Source of the DNA: Haemophilus sputorum CCUG 13788
GTDB lineage: Bacteria; Pseudomonadota; Gammaproteobacteria; Enterobacterales; Pasteurellaceae
Assembly: GCF_000238795.1 (NCBI RefSeq)
Contig: NZ_AFNK01000053.1
Span: 124,001 to 188,000 of the forward strand
Length of the DNA: 64,000 bases
Direction of reading: 5' to 3'
Positions 48,965 through 58,549 of this stretch are shown here, piece after piece (position 1 is the first letter of the stretch; every line of letters starts with the position of its first letter). The notes under the pieces are model-generated. The model saw only the letters and a list, made by a program, of their open reading frames with translations, made no database searches and was not told the DNA's origin. Both the position numbers and the translations under genes were made by a program.

Positions 48965-49990
48965 ATGCGTTTAAAATTCATATTAAGAAAATATCGCCTA
49001 AAATTAGGAAAATGTTTTTTAGATAAAAAGAACACGCAAGCTACACCCGTTTTTCCCCCTAAAAGCATATTATTTTTAAGACAAGATGGAAAAATTGGCG
49101 ATTATATTGTGAGTTCTTTTGTTTTTCGTGAAATTAAAAAACAATCTCCCCAAACAAAAATTGGGGTAGTGTGTTCTGCACAAAATGCATACTTGTTTGA
49201 GCAAAATCCGAATATTGATGCATTATATTTAGTGAAAACGAAAGATATCCTAGATTATTACCGTTGTGGTAAGAAACTTGCGGCTGAGCAATATGATGTA
49301 GTGATTGATCCAACCTTAACTTTGCGTAATCGCGATTTATTATTTTTACGCACGATAGGCGCTAAATCTTATATTGGTTATCAAAAAGAAGATTATCAAT
49401 TATTTGATCGGAATATTCCTGCACAGTCAGTTCATTATGTTGAAATTTATCGTCAAGCATTAGAAATCGCTGGTTTTTCGCATATTAACACGGAATATGA
49501 TATGCCAAGCAATGCTCAGTCTTCTCAAGCAGTTGCAGAATTTTTAGTAGCACATCAATTAGAAGATTATGTTGCTGTGAATTTTTTTGGAGCGGGCTCA
49601 GCGCGCCGTTTTAATGAAGATTCAATGGTCGCTTTGCTAAATCATTTATCAGCGCAAACAAAATCCATTGTGTTACTAACTTTTCCAGCTGTAACAGAAA
49701 AAATGAAGGCACTAGCCAAGCGTTATGCGAATGTTTTTATATTTGAGAAAACACAAACCGTTTTTGATACGATTGAGTTGATCAAACATTCAAAAATGGT
49801 GGTTTCTCCAGATACGGCGATTGTGCATATTGCTAGCGGTTTTCATAAACCGACAGTGGCTTTTTATAGTTTAGATGAAGAAAACTTTGTGCATTGGCAG
49901 CCGAATAATTCAGCTAAAACACAGATTATTCGCTTTGATAAGAGTGTGAATGAAGTTGACTTTAAGCAAGTTAAAGCCAATTTAGCCTAA
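48965..49990 (+). CDS. Glycosyltransferase family 9 protein (heptosyltransferase-like), second copy
   Basis: 341 residues. FLRQDGKIGDYIVSSFVFREIKK near the N terminus and SKMVVSPDTAIVHIASGFHKPTVAFYS near the C terminus are the GT9 signature, the latter including the D(S/T)xxxHIA motif used for the nucleotide sugar. Also carries a basic N-terminal leader (KFILRKYRLKLGKCF). It lies divergent to the other GT9 gene and ends at a long USS-based hairpin. Probable LOS-core enzyme; exact linkage unknown. Confidence 0.8.
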   Translation: MRLKFILRKYRLKLGKCFLDKKNTQATPVFPPKSILFLRQDGKIGDYIVSSFVFREIKKQSPQTKIGVVCSAQNAYLFEQNPNIDALYLVKTKDILDYYRCGKKLAAEQYDVVIDPTLTLRNRDLLFLRTIGAKSYIGYQKEDYQLFDRNIPAQSVHYVEIYRQALEIAGFSHINTEYDMPSNAQSSQAVAEFLVAHQLEDYVAVNFFGAGSARRFNEDSMVALLNHLSAQTKSIVLLTFPAVTEKMKALAKRYANVFIFEKTQTVFDTIELIKHSKMVVSPDTAIVHIASGFHKPTVAFYSLDEENFVHWQPNNSAKTQIIRFDKSVNEVDFKQVKANLA

Positions 49991-49992
49991 TT

Positions 49993-50054
49993 CAAGCGGT
50001 CATTTTTCTTTCCTCTTTTGCTATTGCAAAATGATTAAGAAAAATGACCGCTTG
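49993..50054. terminator. Bidirectional terminator made of two inverted USS
   Basis: An 18-base arm at 49993-50010 (CAAGCGGTCATTTTTCTT) is exactly complementary to 50037-50054. It lies between convergent genes (GT9 and greB). Confidence 0.85.
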
Positions 50055-50058
50055 TTGA

Positions 50059-50547
50059 TTAGTACAGATTCTCTTTTTCGTACCAAATTCGGTTTACATA
50101 CAAAAATGCTTTTCCGTTTGGGGTGGCTACTTCAATCTCATCTCCTTCGATTTTACCGATTAAAGCTCGCGCGACAGGGGCATCAATTGAAATCCAGTTC
50201 TTGGCAGGAGAAAACTCATCGCAACCTACAATGCGGTATTGTTTGAGTTCTCCCTCTTCATTTTCTAATTCTACCCAAGCGCCGAAGAAGACTTTGCCTT
50301 CTTGCTTCGGGTGATAATCCACAATTTGCAACACTTCTAGCCGTTTAGATAGAAAACGAATACGACGATCAATTTCACGCAAGCGACGTTTTCCGTAAAT
50401 ATATTCGGCATTTTCACTGCGATCACCTAAAGCGGCTGCATCAGAAACAGCTTGCGTGACTTTAGGGCGTTCATCTTTCCACAAAAACTTAAGTTCTTGA
50501 TCTAATGCTTGCCAGCCTGATCGGGTGATGTAATTTGATTTTGACAT
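50059..50547 (-). CDS. greB: Transcription elongation factor GreB
   Basis: Stimulates RNA cleavage by backtracked RNA polymerase. 162 residues: N-terminal coiled coil (LRDERPKVTQAV-like stretch, GDRSENAEYIYGKRRLREID with the acidic tip) and C-terminal FKBP-like domain (GCDEFSPAKNWISIDAPVARALIG). The IYGKRRLREIDRRIRFL sequence is GreB rather than GreA. Start overlaps the pepB stop by one base (TAATG), so translation is coupled to pepB. Confidence 0.95.
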   Translation of the reverse strand: MSKSNYITRSGWQALDQELKFLWKDERPKVTQAVSDAAALGDRSENAEYIYGKRRLREIDRRIRFLSKRLEVLQIVDYHPKQEGKVFFGAWVELENEEGELKQYRIVGCDEFSPAKNWISIDAPVARALIGKIEGDEIEVATPNGKAFLYVNRIWYEKENLY

Positions 50548-51839
50548 TACGCTTTACTCAATAATAATTGTGCAAGCGTTCTCATACCTAAGCCCGTTGC
50601 ACCTGCCGCCCATAAATCAGATGGCGTTTTACGGAAAGTGGCAGAAGCATCAATATGTAGCCAATTTTTGGCGTAATTTTCCACAAAATAAGATAAAAAT
50701 GCGGTAGCCGTACTTGCACCTGCACCAACAGGCACTGAACCAATATTAGCAATATCTGCAAATTGCGAACTAATTTGATGACGATGAAACGCTTCAAAAG
50801 GTAAACGCCAGAATGGTTCTTGTGTTGTTTTCGCTGCATCAAACAGCGCATCAACTAGCTGATCATCTAGAGAAAGTACACTATGGTAGTCGTTGCCAAC
50901 AGCAACTTTGGCTGCGCCAGTCAGCGTTGCGGCATCAATTAACATTTTGGCATTTTGTTTATCGGCTTCAATTAAGCCATCAGCTAATACTAAGCGACCT
51001 TCTGCATCCGTGTTTAACACTTCCACGCTTACGCCATTCGGGTAACGAATAATATCGCCTAATTTGAAGGCATTATGGCTAACCATATTTTCTGCACAGC
51101 AGAGGTATAATTTAACGCGCTGAGTTAAGCCTTGAGCAATCGCAAAACCTAGAGAAGCCGTCATTAACGCGGCGCCTCCCATGTCAGTGCGCATGGTGCT
51201 CATAGAGTCACTTGGTTTTAAACTGTAGCCGCCAGTATCAAAAGTAATGCCTTTGCCAACTAAGCAAGCCAGTACAGGGGCATTCGGATCGTTACTTGGA
51301 TTAAAATCTAACTGCAACATCGCTGGTGGATTGGCAGAACCTTTTCCGACAGTCCAAATCCCAACATAACCTTGCTCACGCAATGCTTCGCCTGAAATGA
51401 TTTTATAGTTAATGGCATTTTCTAACCCTACAGACTTAGCTTGTTCTGTTAAGAAATGTGCTGCTTTTTCTGCTAATAATTGGGGCGTAAGTTCATCAGA
51501 AGGGGCGTTAATCACATCACGCAAGAAAGCTGTGCATTGACGACGTTGTTCAAATTCAGCTTGTTTTGACAATACTGGATATTGCACGTTTCCTGGATTT
51601 TTTACACTGTAAAAACCTTGTTCAAATGCCCAACATTGTTCTAGCCCCCAGTTTTCACCGTTAAGGGCGACTTGTTCAATTCCTTGAGATTTAATTTTTC
51701 TTGCTGCACGTTGAATAGCACTGTGATCGTCAAAATCTTTAACATGAATTGTCATGCCTAATTCATTTGCAGAGAGGAGCGCATTTTTACCCCATTGTTC
51801 AGGTGCAGATGTTGTTGAAAGCGAAATTTGCATCGTCAT
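50547..51839 (-). CDS. pepB: Peptidase B (leucyl aminopeptidase family M17)
   Basis: 430-residue cytosolic M17 aminopeptidase with two metal ions. Motifs: [23 protein letters not shown] (metal and catalytic Lys), [14 protein letters not shown] (metals and catalytic Arg), and [13 protein letters not shown] 6 bases upstream supports ATG 51839. The 430-residue length fits PepB. It is followed by greB in a coupled pair; hel's terminator immediately precedes it. Confidence 0.94.
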   Translation of the reverse strand: MTMQISLSTTSAPEQWGKNALLSANELGMTIHVKDFDDHSAIQRAARKIKSQGIEQVALNGENWGLEQCWAFEQGFYSVKNPGNVQYPVLSKQAEFEQRRQCTAFLRDVINAPSDELTPQLLAEKAAHFLTEQAKSVGLENAINYKIISGEALREQGYVGIWTVGKGSANPPAMLQLDFNPSNDPNAPVLACLVGKGITFDTGGYSLKPSDSMSTMRTDMGGAALMTASLGFAIAQGLTQRVKLYLCCAENMVSHNAFKLGDIIRYPNGVSVEVLNTDAEGRLVLADGLIEADKQNAKMLIDAATLTGAAKVAVGNDYHSVLSLDDQLVDALFDAAKTTQEPFWRLPFEAFHRHQISSQFADIANIGSVPVGAGASTATAFLSYFVENYAKNWLHIDASATFRKTPSDLWAAGATGLGMRTLAQLLLSKA

Positions 51840-51850
51840 AAGAAGTCCTT

Positions 51851-51916
51851 AAAAAAACAAAGCGGTCAGATTTTATCGTTATTTTGCAAAAATAGAGATA
51901 AATCCGACCGCTTGAA
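51851..51916 (-). terminator. hel terminator
   Basis: On the minus strand CAAGCGGTCGGATTT can pair with AAATCTGACCGCTT (one mismatch), followed by GTTTTTTT (51851-51857). The arms are imperfect USS. The pepB ribosome-binding site begins a few bases after the T run. Confidence 0.8.
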
Positions 51917-51929
51917 AAGAGAGAGGAGA

Positions 51930-52757
<828 letters not shown>

Positions 52758-52860
52758 CTAGTGTGAAATGAAAAAACGATTTAATAATGAATGTGTGAAA
52801 TGTTACTCCTTTTGAGGATCACTGTCTATAAAATTTAGGCTACAAACAAGCGGTCTAATT

Positions 52861-53196
52861 TTATAAGCATTTTGCAGGTTTGGGTAATCCAGCAATTTTT
52901 GTAGCTTGTTTGGCTGGGCCATCAGGAAATAGACGTTGTAAGTATCGGCTAGTGCCTTTTTCTTCGCCGAATTTCTGTGCCATTGCTTTAACAAGCATAC
53001 GAATGGCGGGAGAGGTTTGATATTCCTCGTAGAAATCACGCACTAAATAAATAATTTCCCAATGTTCTGGTGTTAATAGGATCCGTTCTTTTTCAGCGAT
53101 TTTTTCTGCTAAGGCTTCAGACCAGTCTGAAAGGTTTTTGAGGTAACCCGCTTCATCAGTCGGGTAGTTTTGATCATTAAGTGAAATAGTATGCAT
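52861..53196 (-). CDS. tusE: TusE/DsrC-family sulfur relay protein
   Basis: Accepts sulfur from TusBCD and passes it to MnmA for 2-thiouridine in tRNA. 111 residues from ATG 53196 ([17 protein letters not shown]). The essential Cys is penultimate (PKPAKCL, Cys110), as required for the swinging-arm persulfide. The start is unusual: the ATG lies directly after a hairpin and T run, and the nearest AGGAG is on the other side of that hairpin. An in-frame GTG at 53223 inside the hairpin would be too close to that AGGAG. A USS overlaps the region just past the stop (52846-52854). Confidence 0.9.
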   Translation of the reverse strand: MHTISLNDQNYPTDEAGYLKNLSDWSEALAEKIAEKERILLTPEHWEIIYLVRDFYEEYQTSPAIRMLVKAMAQKFGEEKGTSRYLQRLFPDGPAKQATKIAGLPKPAKCL

Positions 53197-53204
53197 CAAT
53201 AAAA

Positions 53205-53224
53205 AGTGCCACAATTGTGGCACT
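53205..53224 (-). terminator. 20-base palindromic hairpin between the YccA gene and tusE
   Basis: AGTGCCAC-AATT-GTGGCACT is a perfect palindrome; on the minus strand it is followed by TTTTTATT. It resembles a terminator of the upstream gene and ends 8 bases before the tusE ATG. Confidence 0.75.
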
Positions 53225-53245
53225 CTCCTATATTAGATTTAGTGA

Positions 53246-53911
53246 TTAGTCGTCGCTGCTTAATACGCCGAAGATTTGTAAGAAGCTGACGAATAAGTTA
53301 TACAGTGAAACATATAAATCTACGGTTGCGCGAATATAGTTCGTTTCACCATTGTGGATAATATTGCTTGTGGTTAGTAATATTGCACCGCTTGAGAAGA
53401 TGACAAATAAACCTGATAACGCTAAGCTTAATGCTGGGATATGAAGGAAAATATTGGCAATCACACCCACTAATAACACCACAAATAGTGCCATCATCAT
53501 GCCGCTTAAAAACGACATATCTTTTTTGGTGGTTAACACGTAAGCAGAGCATGCAAAGAAAACTAATGCAGTTGCGCCTAATGCTAATGCGACAGCATCA
53601 CCCAAACCTGCACCTAAATAGCGGTTTAAAATTGGGCCTAGGGTATAACCTAAAAAGCCGGTTAAAGCGAACACGCTTAAAATGCCTGCGCCACTGTTAG
53701 CTGTTGCATTGGTTAGGAATAATAAACCATAGAAGCCAGCAAGTACGCCCCACCATGGTAGTGCTGGTGCGTTCATTGACATCGCAACAAAAGCGATTAC
53801 AGATGAGAAAACCAACGTCATACTAAGTAAAAGGTAAGTATTACGAAGTACTTTATGCGTTGATAATAGCGATTCAGATTGTGCGCTGCTATGCGCTAAA
53901 CGATTTTCCAT
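53246..53911 (-). CDS. Bax inhibitor-1/YccA-family membrane protein
   Basis: 221 residues with seven transmembrane helices (from about residue 25 to 217). The [22 protein letters not shown] terminus and [20 protein letters not shown] segment match YccA/BI-1 proteins, which interact with the FtsH protease in E. coli. hflK and hflC, FtsH-modulating genes, are also in this window at 58.5-60.6 kb. Preceding gene of tusE on the same strand, separated by the hairpin. Confidence 0.9.
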   Translation of the reverse strand: MENRLAHSSAQSESLLSTHKVLRNTYLLLSMTLVFSSVIAFVAMSMNAPALPWWGVLAGFYGLLFLTNATANSGAGILSVFALTGFLGYTLGPILNRYLGAGLGDAVALALGATALVFFACSAYVLTTKKDMSFLSGMMMALFVVLLVGVIANIFLHIPALSLALSGLFVIFSSGAILLTTSNIIHNGETNYIRATVDLYVSLYNLFVSFLQIFGVLSSDD

Positions 53912-54065
53912 AATTTCTCCGTATTAAATAAGAATTGGATCACAATAGATTTGATCTAAATAAATCTTGTACAAATTATCGGTAAATACTATTAAAGTCA
54001 ATCGAAAAATCTGCAAAATATATGATACACTTTCATCGAAAAATTAACCTCCGCAACTTTGCATT

Positions 54066-54617
54066 ATGAAACTAAATTTTCCAACCTATTTAACCCTGTT
54101 TCGAGTGGTGCTCATTCCGCTTTTTGTGATGGCGTTTTATTTGCCGCCGCAATGGTATGCGCCTGAAATTTCAACGTTGATCTTCTTTATTGCTTCAATA
54201 ACAGATGCTTTTGATGGTTATCTTGCCCGTAAGTGGAATCAAACCACTCGTCTTGGTGCATTTTTAGACCCAGTTGCGGATAAAGTTTTAGTGGCGGTGG
54301 CATTTGTTTGTGTGGTGGAGTATTACCATACATGGTGGGTGACGATTCCAGTTTGTATTATGATTGGACGGGAAATTTTAATTTCAGCATTGCGAGAATG
54401 GATGGCGGAAATTGGAGAGCGAGCAAGTGTGGCGGTTTCTATTTGGGGGAAAGTTAAAACAAGCGCACAAATGCTCGCACTTGGTGGCATGTTATGGCGC
54501 CAAAGTGAATTTATGGAAATTTTAGCTTTTATTCTATTATATGTGGCAGCTATTTTGACGATTTGGTCGATGCTGCAATATTTACAAGCCTCCAAATCAA
54601 GCTTATTAAAATTCTAA
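54066..54617 (+). CDS. pgsA: CDP-diacylglycerol-glycerol-3-phosphate 3-phosphatidyltransferase
   Basis: Makes phosphatidylglycerophosphate, the precursor of phosphatidylglycerol and cardiolipin. 183 residues, four membrane helices. The CDP-alcohol phosphotransferase motif is [27 protein letters not shown], with all Asp residues of the DGxxAR-GxxxDxxxD pattern. Located just upstream of uvrC, but separated from it by a strong terminator. Confidence 0.94.
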   Translation: MKLNFPTYLTLFRVVLIPLFVMAFYLPPQWYAPEISTLIFFIASITDAFDGYLARKWNQTTRLGAFLDPVADKVLVAVAFVCVVEYYHTWWVTIPVCIMIGREILISALREWMAEIGERASVAVSIWGKVKTSAQMLALGGMLWRQSEFMEILAFILLYVAAILTIWSMLQYLQASKSSLLKF

Positions 54618-54624
54618 TGATTTC

Positions 54625-54652
54625 CCCCTTCTTTGACGAAGGGGATTTTTTT
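54625..54652 (+). terminator. pgsA terminator immediately before uvrC
   Basis: CCCCTTC (54625-54631) pairs with GAAGGGG (54638-54644), then A and TTTTTTT. It ends 6 bases before the uvrC ATG; its right arm (AAGGGG) is also the only SD-like sequence for uvrC. Confidence 0.82.
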
Positions 54653-54658
54653 ATTATT

Positions 54659-56497
54659 ATGTCTGAATTTGATTCTAAATCCTTTCTTGCGGATGTCCCG
54701 CATTTGCCTGGTGTTTATCGCATGTATGATGCCAGCAATACGATTATCTATGTTGGTAAGGCCAAAGATCTCAAAAAGCGCCTTTCAAGCTATTTTCGTA
54801 GCCAGCTTGCTAGTAAGAAAACCGAAGCACTGGTTGCTAACATCGCGCATATTGAAACGACGATTACCCATTCTGAAACGGAAGCATTGCTGTTAGAGCA
54901 TAACTACATCAAAGAAAATCAGCCGAAATATAATGTTTTACTGCGTGACGATAAATCTTATCCTTATATCTTATTAACCAAGCACAAACATCCACGTGTA
55001 ATGTCTTTTCGTGGGAGCAAAAAAGTTGCTGGTGAGTATTTCGGCCCTTATCCGAATGCTGGTGCAGTGCGTGAGAGTTTGAATTTATTACAAAAGTTAT
55101 TTCCTATTCGACAATGTGAAGATAGCTATTACAAAAACCGTTCTCGGCCGTGTTTGCAATATCAAATTGGGCGTTGTTTAGCGCCTTGTGTCGAAGGCTA
55201 TTGCAGTGAAGAGGCTTATGCGCAACAAGTGAATCTGGTACGGTTATTTTTACAAGGCAAGGATAGCCAAGTGGTACAGCATTTGGTAGAAAAAATGGAA
55301 ACCGCGGCTGCCGATTTAGATTTTGAAGCGGCTGCACGTTTTCGTGATCAAATTCAAGCCGTACGCGCAGTACAAGAAAAACAGTTTGTCAGCAATGATC
55401 GCATCGATGACTTAGATATTCTCTCTATTGCGTATTTACACGGTCTAGCTTGCGTGCATATTCTGTTTGTGCGCCACGGCAAAGTGTTGGGTAATCGTTC
55501 TTATTTTCCAAAAGTGCCGAATAATACCGATTTAACTGAACTAGCAGATACTTTTGTTGGGCAGTTTTATTTGCAGATGAATCCACATCGAACAATGCCA
55601 AATCAGATCATCCTCGATCAAAAACTTTCTGATGCTGAAGCTTTGTCACAATTATTGAGTGAGCAAGCTGGCCACAAAGTTAGCATTATTGATAAAAGCG
55701 TACGAGGAGAGAAGAATCGTTATCTTGCCTTAGCAAGAACCAATGCTGAAGCCGCATTGTTACTGCAATTAAAACAAGATGACAACATTCGCAAGCGGTA
55801 TGATTCTTTACAAGATTTGCTAAAAATGCCAGCGATTAAACGCATGGAGTGTTTCGATATTTCGCATACTATGGGCGAGCAAACAGTCGCTTCTTGCGTG
55901 GTTTTTGATGAAAATGGGCCATTAAAATCGGATTATCGTCGTTTTAACATTACAGGCATTACTGGCGGAGATGACTATGCGGCGATGGAGCAAGCACTGT
56001 TAAAACGTTATGACAAGCCACTTCCACCTGAAAAAATTCCAGACATTATTTTTATTGATGGAGGCAAAGGGCAACTTAATCGTGCGTTAGAAGTTTTCGA
56101 TCGTTTACAGGTTGAATGGGATAAGCGCAAGCCATTGCTGATCGGTGTGGCAAAAGGCGTCGAGCGGAAAGCTGGTTTAGAAACGCTGATTATCAGTAAG
56201 TGGGATAAAGAAATTCACTTACCAATTGATAGTCCTGCGTTGCATCTTATTCAGCATATTCGTGATGAATCGCATAACCATGCGATCAGCGGGCATCGCA
56301 AAAAACGTCAAAAAGCGTTTACTGAAAGTGGATTAGAGTCGATTGCTGGCGTAGGCGCAAAACGCCGTCAGGCATTATTGAAGTATTTAGGCGGGATGCA
56401 AGGAGTAAAATCTGCAACCTTAGAAGAGATTCAATCCGTGCCAGGTATTTCTAAAGCCTTAGCAGAAGTCATTTTTGATACGCTACAAAATAGTTAA
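54659..56497 (+). CDS. uvrC: UvrABC system protein C
   Basis: Makes both incisions in nucleotide excision repair. 612 residues from ATG 54659 ([20 protein letters not shown]). GIY-YIG nuclease for the 3' cut ([20 protein letters not shown]), a Cys-containing region, the UVR domain that binds UvrB ([20 protein letters not shown]-like stretch), the RNase H-like domain for the 5' cut ([28 protein letters not shown]) and C-terminal helix-hairpin-helix motifs ([14 protein letters not shown]). A longer in-frame ORF exists but starts inside pgsA. The start lacks an ordinary SD. Confidence 0.95.
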   Translation: MSEFDSKSFLADVPHLPGVYRMYDASNTIIYVGKAKDLKKRLSSYFRSQLASKKTEALVANIAHIETTITHSETEALLLEHNYIKENQPKYNVLLRDDKSYPYILLTKHKHPRVMSFRGSKKVAGEYFGPYPNAGAVRESLNLLQKLFPIRQCEDSYYKNRSRPCLQYQIGRCLAPCVEGYCSEEAYAQQVNLVRLFLQGKDSQVVQHLVEKMETAAADLDFEAAARFRDQIQAVRAVQEKQFVSNDRIDDLDILSIAYLHGLACVHILFVRHGKVLGNRSYFPKVPNNTDLTELADTFVGQFYLQMNPHRTMPNQIILDQKLSDAEALSQLLSEQAGHKVSIIDKSVRGEKNRYLALARTNAEAALLLQLKQDDNIRKRYDSLQDLLKMPAIKRMECFDISHTMGEQTVASCVVFDENGPLKSDYRRFNITGITGGDDYAAMEQALLKRYDKPLPPEKIPDIIFIDGGKGQLNRALEVFDRLQVEWDKRKPLLIGVAKGVERKAGLETLIISKWDKEIHLPIDSPALHLIQHIRDESHNHAISGHRKKRQKAFTESGLESIAGVGAKRRQALLKYLGGMQGVKSATLEEIQSVPGISKALAEVIFDTLQNS

Positions 56498-56499
56498 TA

Positions 56500-56562
56500 A
56501 CAAGCGGTTAAATTTTTAGAGATTTTCGCAAAATTGTTTGAAAATTTGACCGCTTGTTTTTT
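56500..56562 (+). terminator. uvrC terminator made of two inverted USS
   Basis: A 17-base arm at 56500-56516 pairs with 56541-56557 (one G-U pair), both outer ends being ACAAGCGGT/ACCGCTTGT, followed by a run of T. Confidence 0.9.
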
Positions 56563-56574
56563 TATATTTCAAAT

Positions 56575-56590
56575 AAGCAAACGTTTGCGT
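56575..56590. promoter_or_regulatory. PurR operator
   Basis: AAGCAAACGTTTGCGT matches the PurR consensus ACGCAAACGTTTGCGT at 15 of 16 positions. It overlaps the -35 of the permease promoter. Confidence 0.88.
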
Positions 56591-56613
56591 GATGTTTGGT
56601 AAAGCCGTATAAT
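56585..56613 (+). promoter_or_regulatory. Permease promoter
   Basis: TTGCGT (56585-56590) and TATAAT (56608-56613) with a 17-base spacer. The -35 lies inside the PurR box, so repression by steric exclusion is expected. Confidence 0.78.
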
Positions 56614-56642
56614 GCGCCAAGTTTTTTTCTTTTGAGGATCTT

Positions 56643-57935
56643 ATGCAACAACTTCGCTATCCGGTGGATGCTAAACCACCGTTCGGATTAACCCTTCTTT
56701 TAGCCCTCCAACATCTTCTTGCTGCGCTTGGCGGCATTATCGCAGTACCATTAGTGATTGGTAACGTATTAAAGCTCCCGACCCCAGATACGATTGTATT
56801 AGTCAATGCTGCTTTATTAGTTTCTGGTGTGGTAACCATTATTCAATGTCGAGGAATTGGCCCGATTGGCCTTCGCTTACCAAGTGTAATGGGCACAAGT
56901 TTTACCTTTGTGGCTGCAGCGCTTGCTATTGGATTTAGTGAACACGGTGTTGCAGGTATTTTAGGGGCATCGTTGGTTGGTTCATTCGTAATGATTATCG
57001 GCAGTTTCTTTATGCCGTATGTACGCAAACTTTTCCCACCTGTGGTTACAGGCGTCGTGGTTATGATGATTGGTTTAAGTTTGATTCCAGTTGCGGTCGA
57101 CTGGTTTGCGGGTGGGCAAAAAGGTGATCCTCATTATGCTGATCCAGCAAACTTAGCGATGGCAACTTTTGTGTTAGTGCTTGTGGTTATTTTAGTACAA
57201 TGGGGGAAAGGTATTTTTTCTGCAGCCGCAATAGTGATTGGGATGATGATTGGTTATCTCGTGTCATTGGCGTTAGGCTTGATTGATTTCAGCGCGGTTA
57301 AAAGTGCAGATGCGGTAGCGATTCCACAACCGCTTCACTTTGGTTTGGCATTCCCGATTTCGGGGATTATTGGAATGTCTATTGCTTATTTGGTTACCAT
57401 CGTTGAATCTAGCGGCAACTTTTTAGCGTTAGGTAATGCAACACAAACTGAAATTACCGGTAAGCACTTACGTGGTGGGGTACTTTGTGATGGTTTAGGT
57501 TCTGCATTTGCTGCAATTATGTCTACTACACCATTCTCATCATTTGCACAAAATATTGGCGTGATTTCTTTAACGGGTGTAGCAAGTCGTCATGTGGTTA
57601 CTGTTATGGGAATATTATTAGTTTTCGCAGGTATCTTCCCATGGTTTGGTGCGTTAATTGTATCTATTCCAAGCCCTGTGCTAGGTGGTGCGGGGCTAAT
57701 GATGTTTGCAATGATTATTGCAGCCGGTATTCAAATGTTAGACAAAGTTGAGCGTTCTAAACGTAACGGTTTAATTATTGCAATTTCCATTGGCTGTGGT
57801 TTAGCTGTGACTACGCGCCCAGAATTATTAGACAAATTACCAAGTTTCTTTAAAGAAGTTTTTGGCTCAGGGATTACGGTTGGTTCGATTTTGGCATTAG
57901 TGCTGAACTTAATTTTGCCAGAAGATAAAGCATAA
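56643..57935 (+). CDS. NCS2-family purine/xanthine-type permease
   Basis: 430 residues, about 14 membrane segments. The N-terminal LQHLLAALGGIIAVPLVIG and the PSVMGTSFTFVAAA segment, and the ESSGNFLALGNATQTE active stretch, resemble the xanthine/urate branch rather than uracil permease UraA. The PurR operator over its promoter supports a purine substrate (xanthine, hypoxanthine, guanine or urate). GAGGATCTT precedes the ATG. Monocistronic, with a terminator at 58006-58036. The precise substrate is not known. Confidence 0.85.
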   Translation: MQQLRYPVDAKPPFGLTLLLALQHLLAALGGIIAVPLVIGNVLKLPTPDTIVLVNAALLVSGVVTIIQCRGIGPIGLRLPSVMGTSFTFVAAALAIGFSEHGVAGILGASLVGSFVMIIGSFFMPYVRKLFPPVVTGVVVMMIGLSLIPVAVDWFAGGQKGDPHYADPANLAMATFVLVLVVILVQWGKGIFSAAAIVIGMMIGYLVSLALGLIDFSAVKSADAVAIPQPLHFGLAFPISGIIGMSIAYLVTIVESSGNFLALGNATQTEITGKHLRGGVLCDGLGSAFAAIMSTTPFSSFAQNIGVISLTGVASRHVVTVMGILLVFAGIFPWFGALIVSIPSPVLGGAGLMMFAMIIAAGIQMLDKVERSKRNGLIIAISIGCGLAVTTRPELLDKLPSFFKEVFGSGITVGSILALVLNLILPEDKA

Positions 57936-58005
57936 TTATTGATTGATGTAATCGGAAAAAGTCACTTGAAATCTTTTTCGGTTACCCTTATCTTACACGC
58001 AACCA

Positions 58006-58036
58006 AACGCCACAGGCATTTTGCGGTGGCGTTTTC
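58006..58036 (+). terminator. Permease terminator
   Basis: AACGCCAC (58006-58013) pairs with GTGGCGTT (58026-58033), then TT-C-TT; the loop has inner complementarity. Confidence 0.75.
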
Positions 58037-58069
58037 TTATTCATTAAATTTTCAATTAAGGATGTATCT

Positions 58070-58387
58070 ATGACTTTACAAGTAACTGACGCCACATTTG
58101 AGCAAGAAGTATTACAATCAGATGTCCCAGTGTTATTAGATTTTTGGGCACCGTGGTGTGGTCCATGCCGTATGGTGGCACCAATCTTAGATGAGTTATC
58201 AGAAGAGTTTGCTGGCCGTGCAAAAATTGCAAAAGTAAACGTAGATGAAAACCAACAAATTCCAGCGCAATTCGGTATTCGTTCTATTCCAACATTAATT
58301 TTATTTAAAAATGGTCAAGTAGTGGCGACTCAAGTAGGTGCATTACCAAAATCACAATTAGCAGCATTTGTTGAACAAGCGCTATAA
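58070..58387 (+). CDS. trxA: Thioredoxin
   Basis: 105-residue cytoplasmic thiol reductant. Active site WCGPC, Cys30 and Cys33; the cis-Pro region is [10 protein letters not shown]. Short, full length, with its own terminator. Confidence 0.95.
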   Translation: MTLQVTDATFEQEVLQSDVPVLLDFWAPWCGPCRMVAPILDELSEEFAGRAKIAKVNVDENQQIPAQFGIRSIPTLILFKNGQVVATQVGALPKSQLAAFVEQAL

Positions 58388-58403
58388 TTAAAATTCTTTT
58401 TAC

Positions 58404-58427
58404 AGGCGAGGCATCCTCGCCTTTTTA
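58404..58427 (+). terminator. trxA terminator
   Basis: AGGCGAGG (58404-58411), loop CAT, CCTCGCCT (58415-58422), then TTTT. Confidence 0.92.
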
Positions 58428-58549
58428 TTTGCAAAAAAATTGTTAAAAATGACCGCTTTTATTCGGTAAAGCCTAGCAAAATCAAGCGCAAATAGGTACA
58501 ATCTTTGTTCATGCCTGTTTTGGGCCTGAAATGTTTTTGGGAGCAATTT

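Noticed and set aside
54563-54658. UvrC extended upstream into pgsA
   Set aside because: The extension translates the pgsA end and its terminator and has no family similarity.
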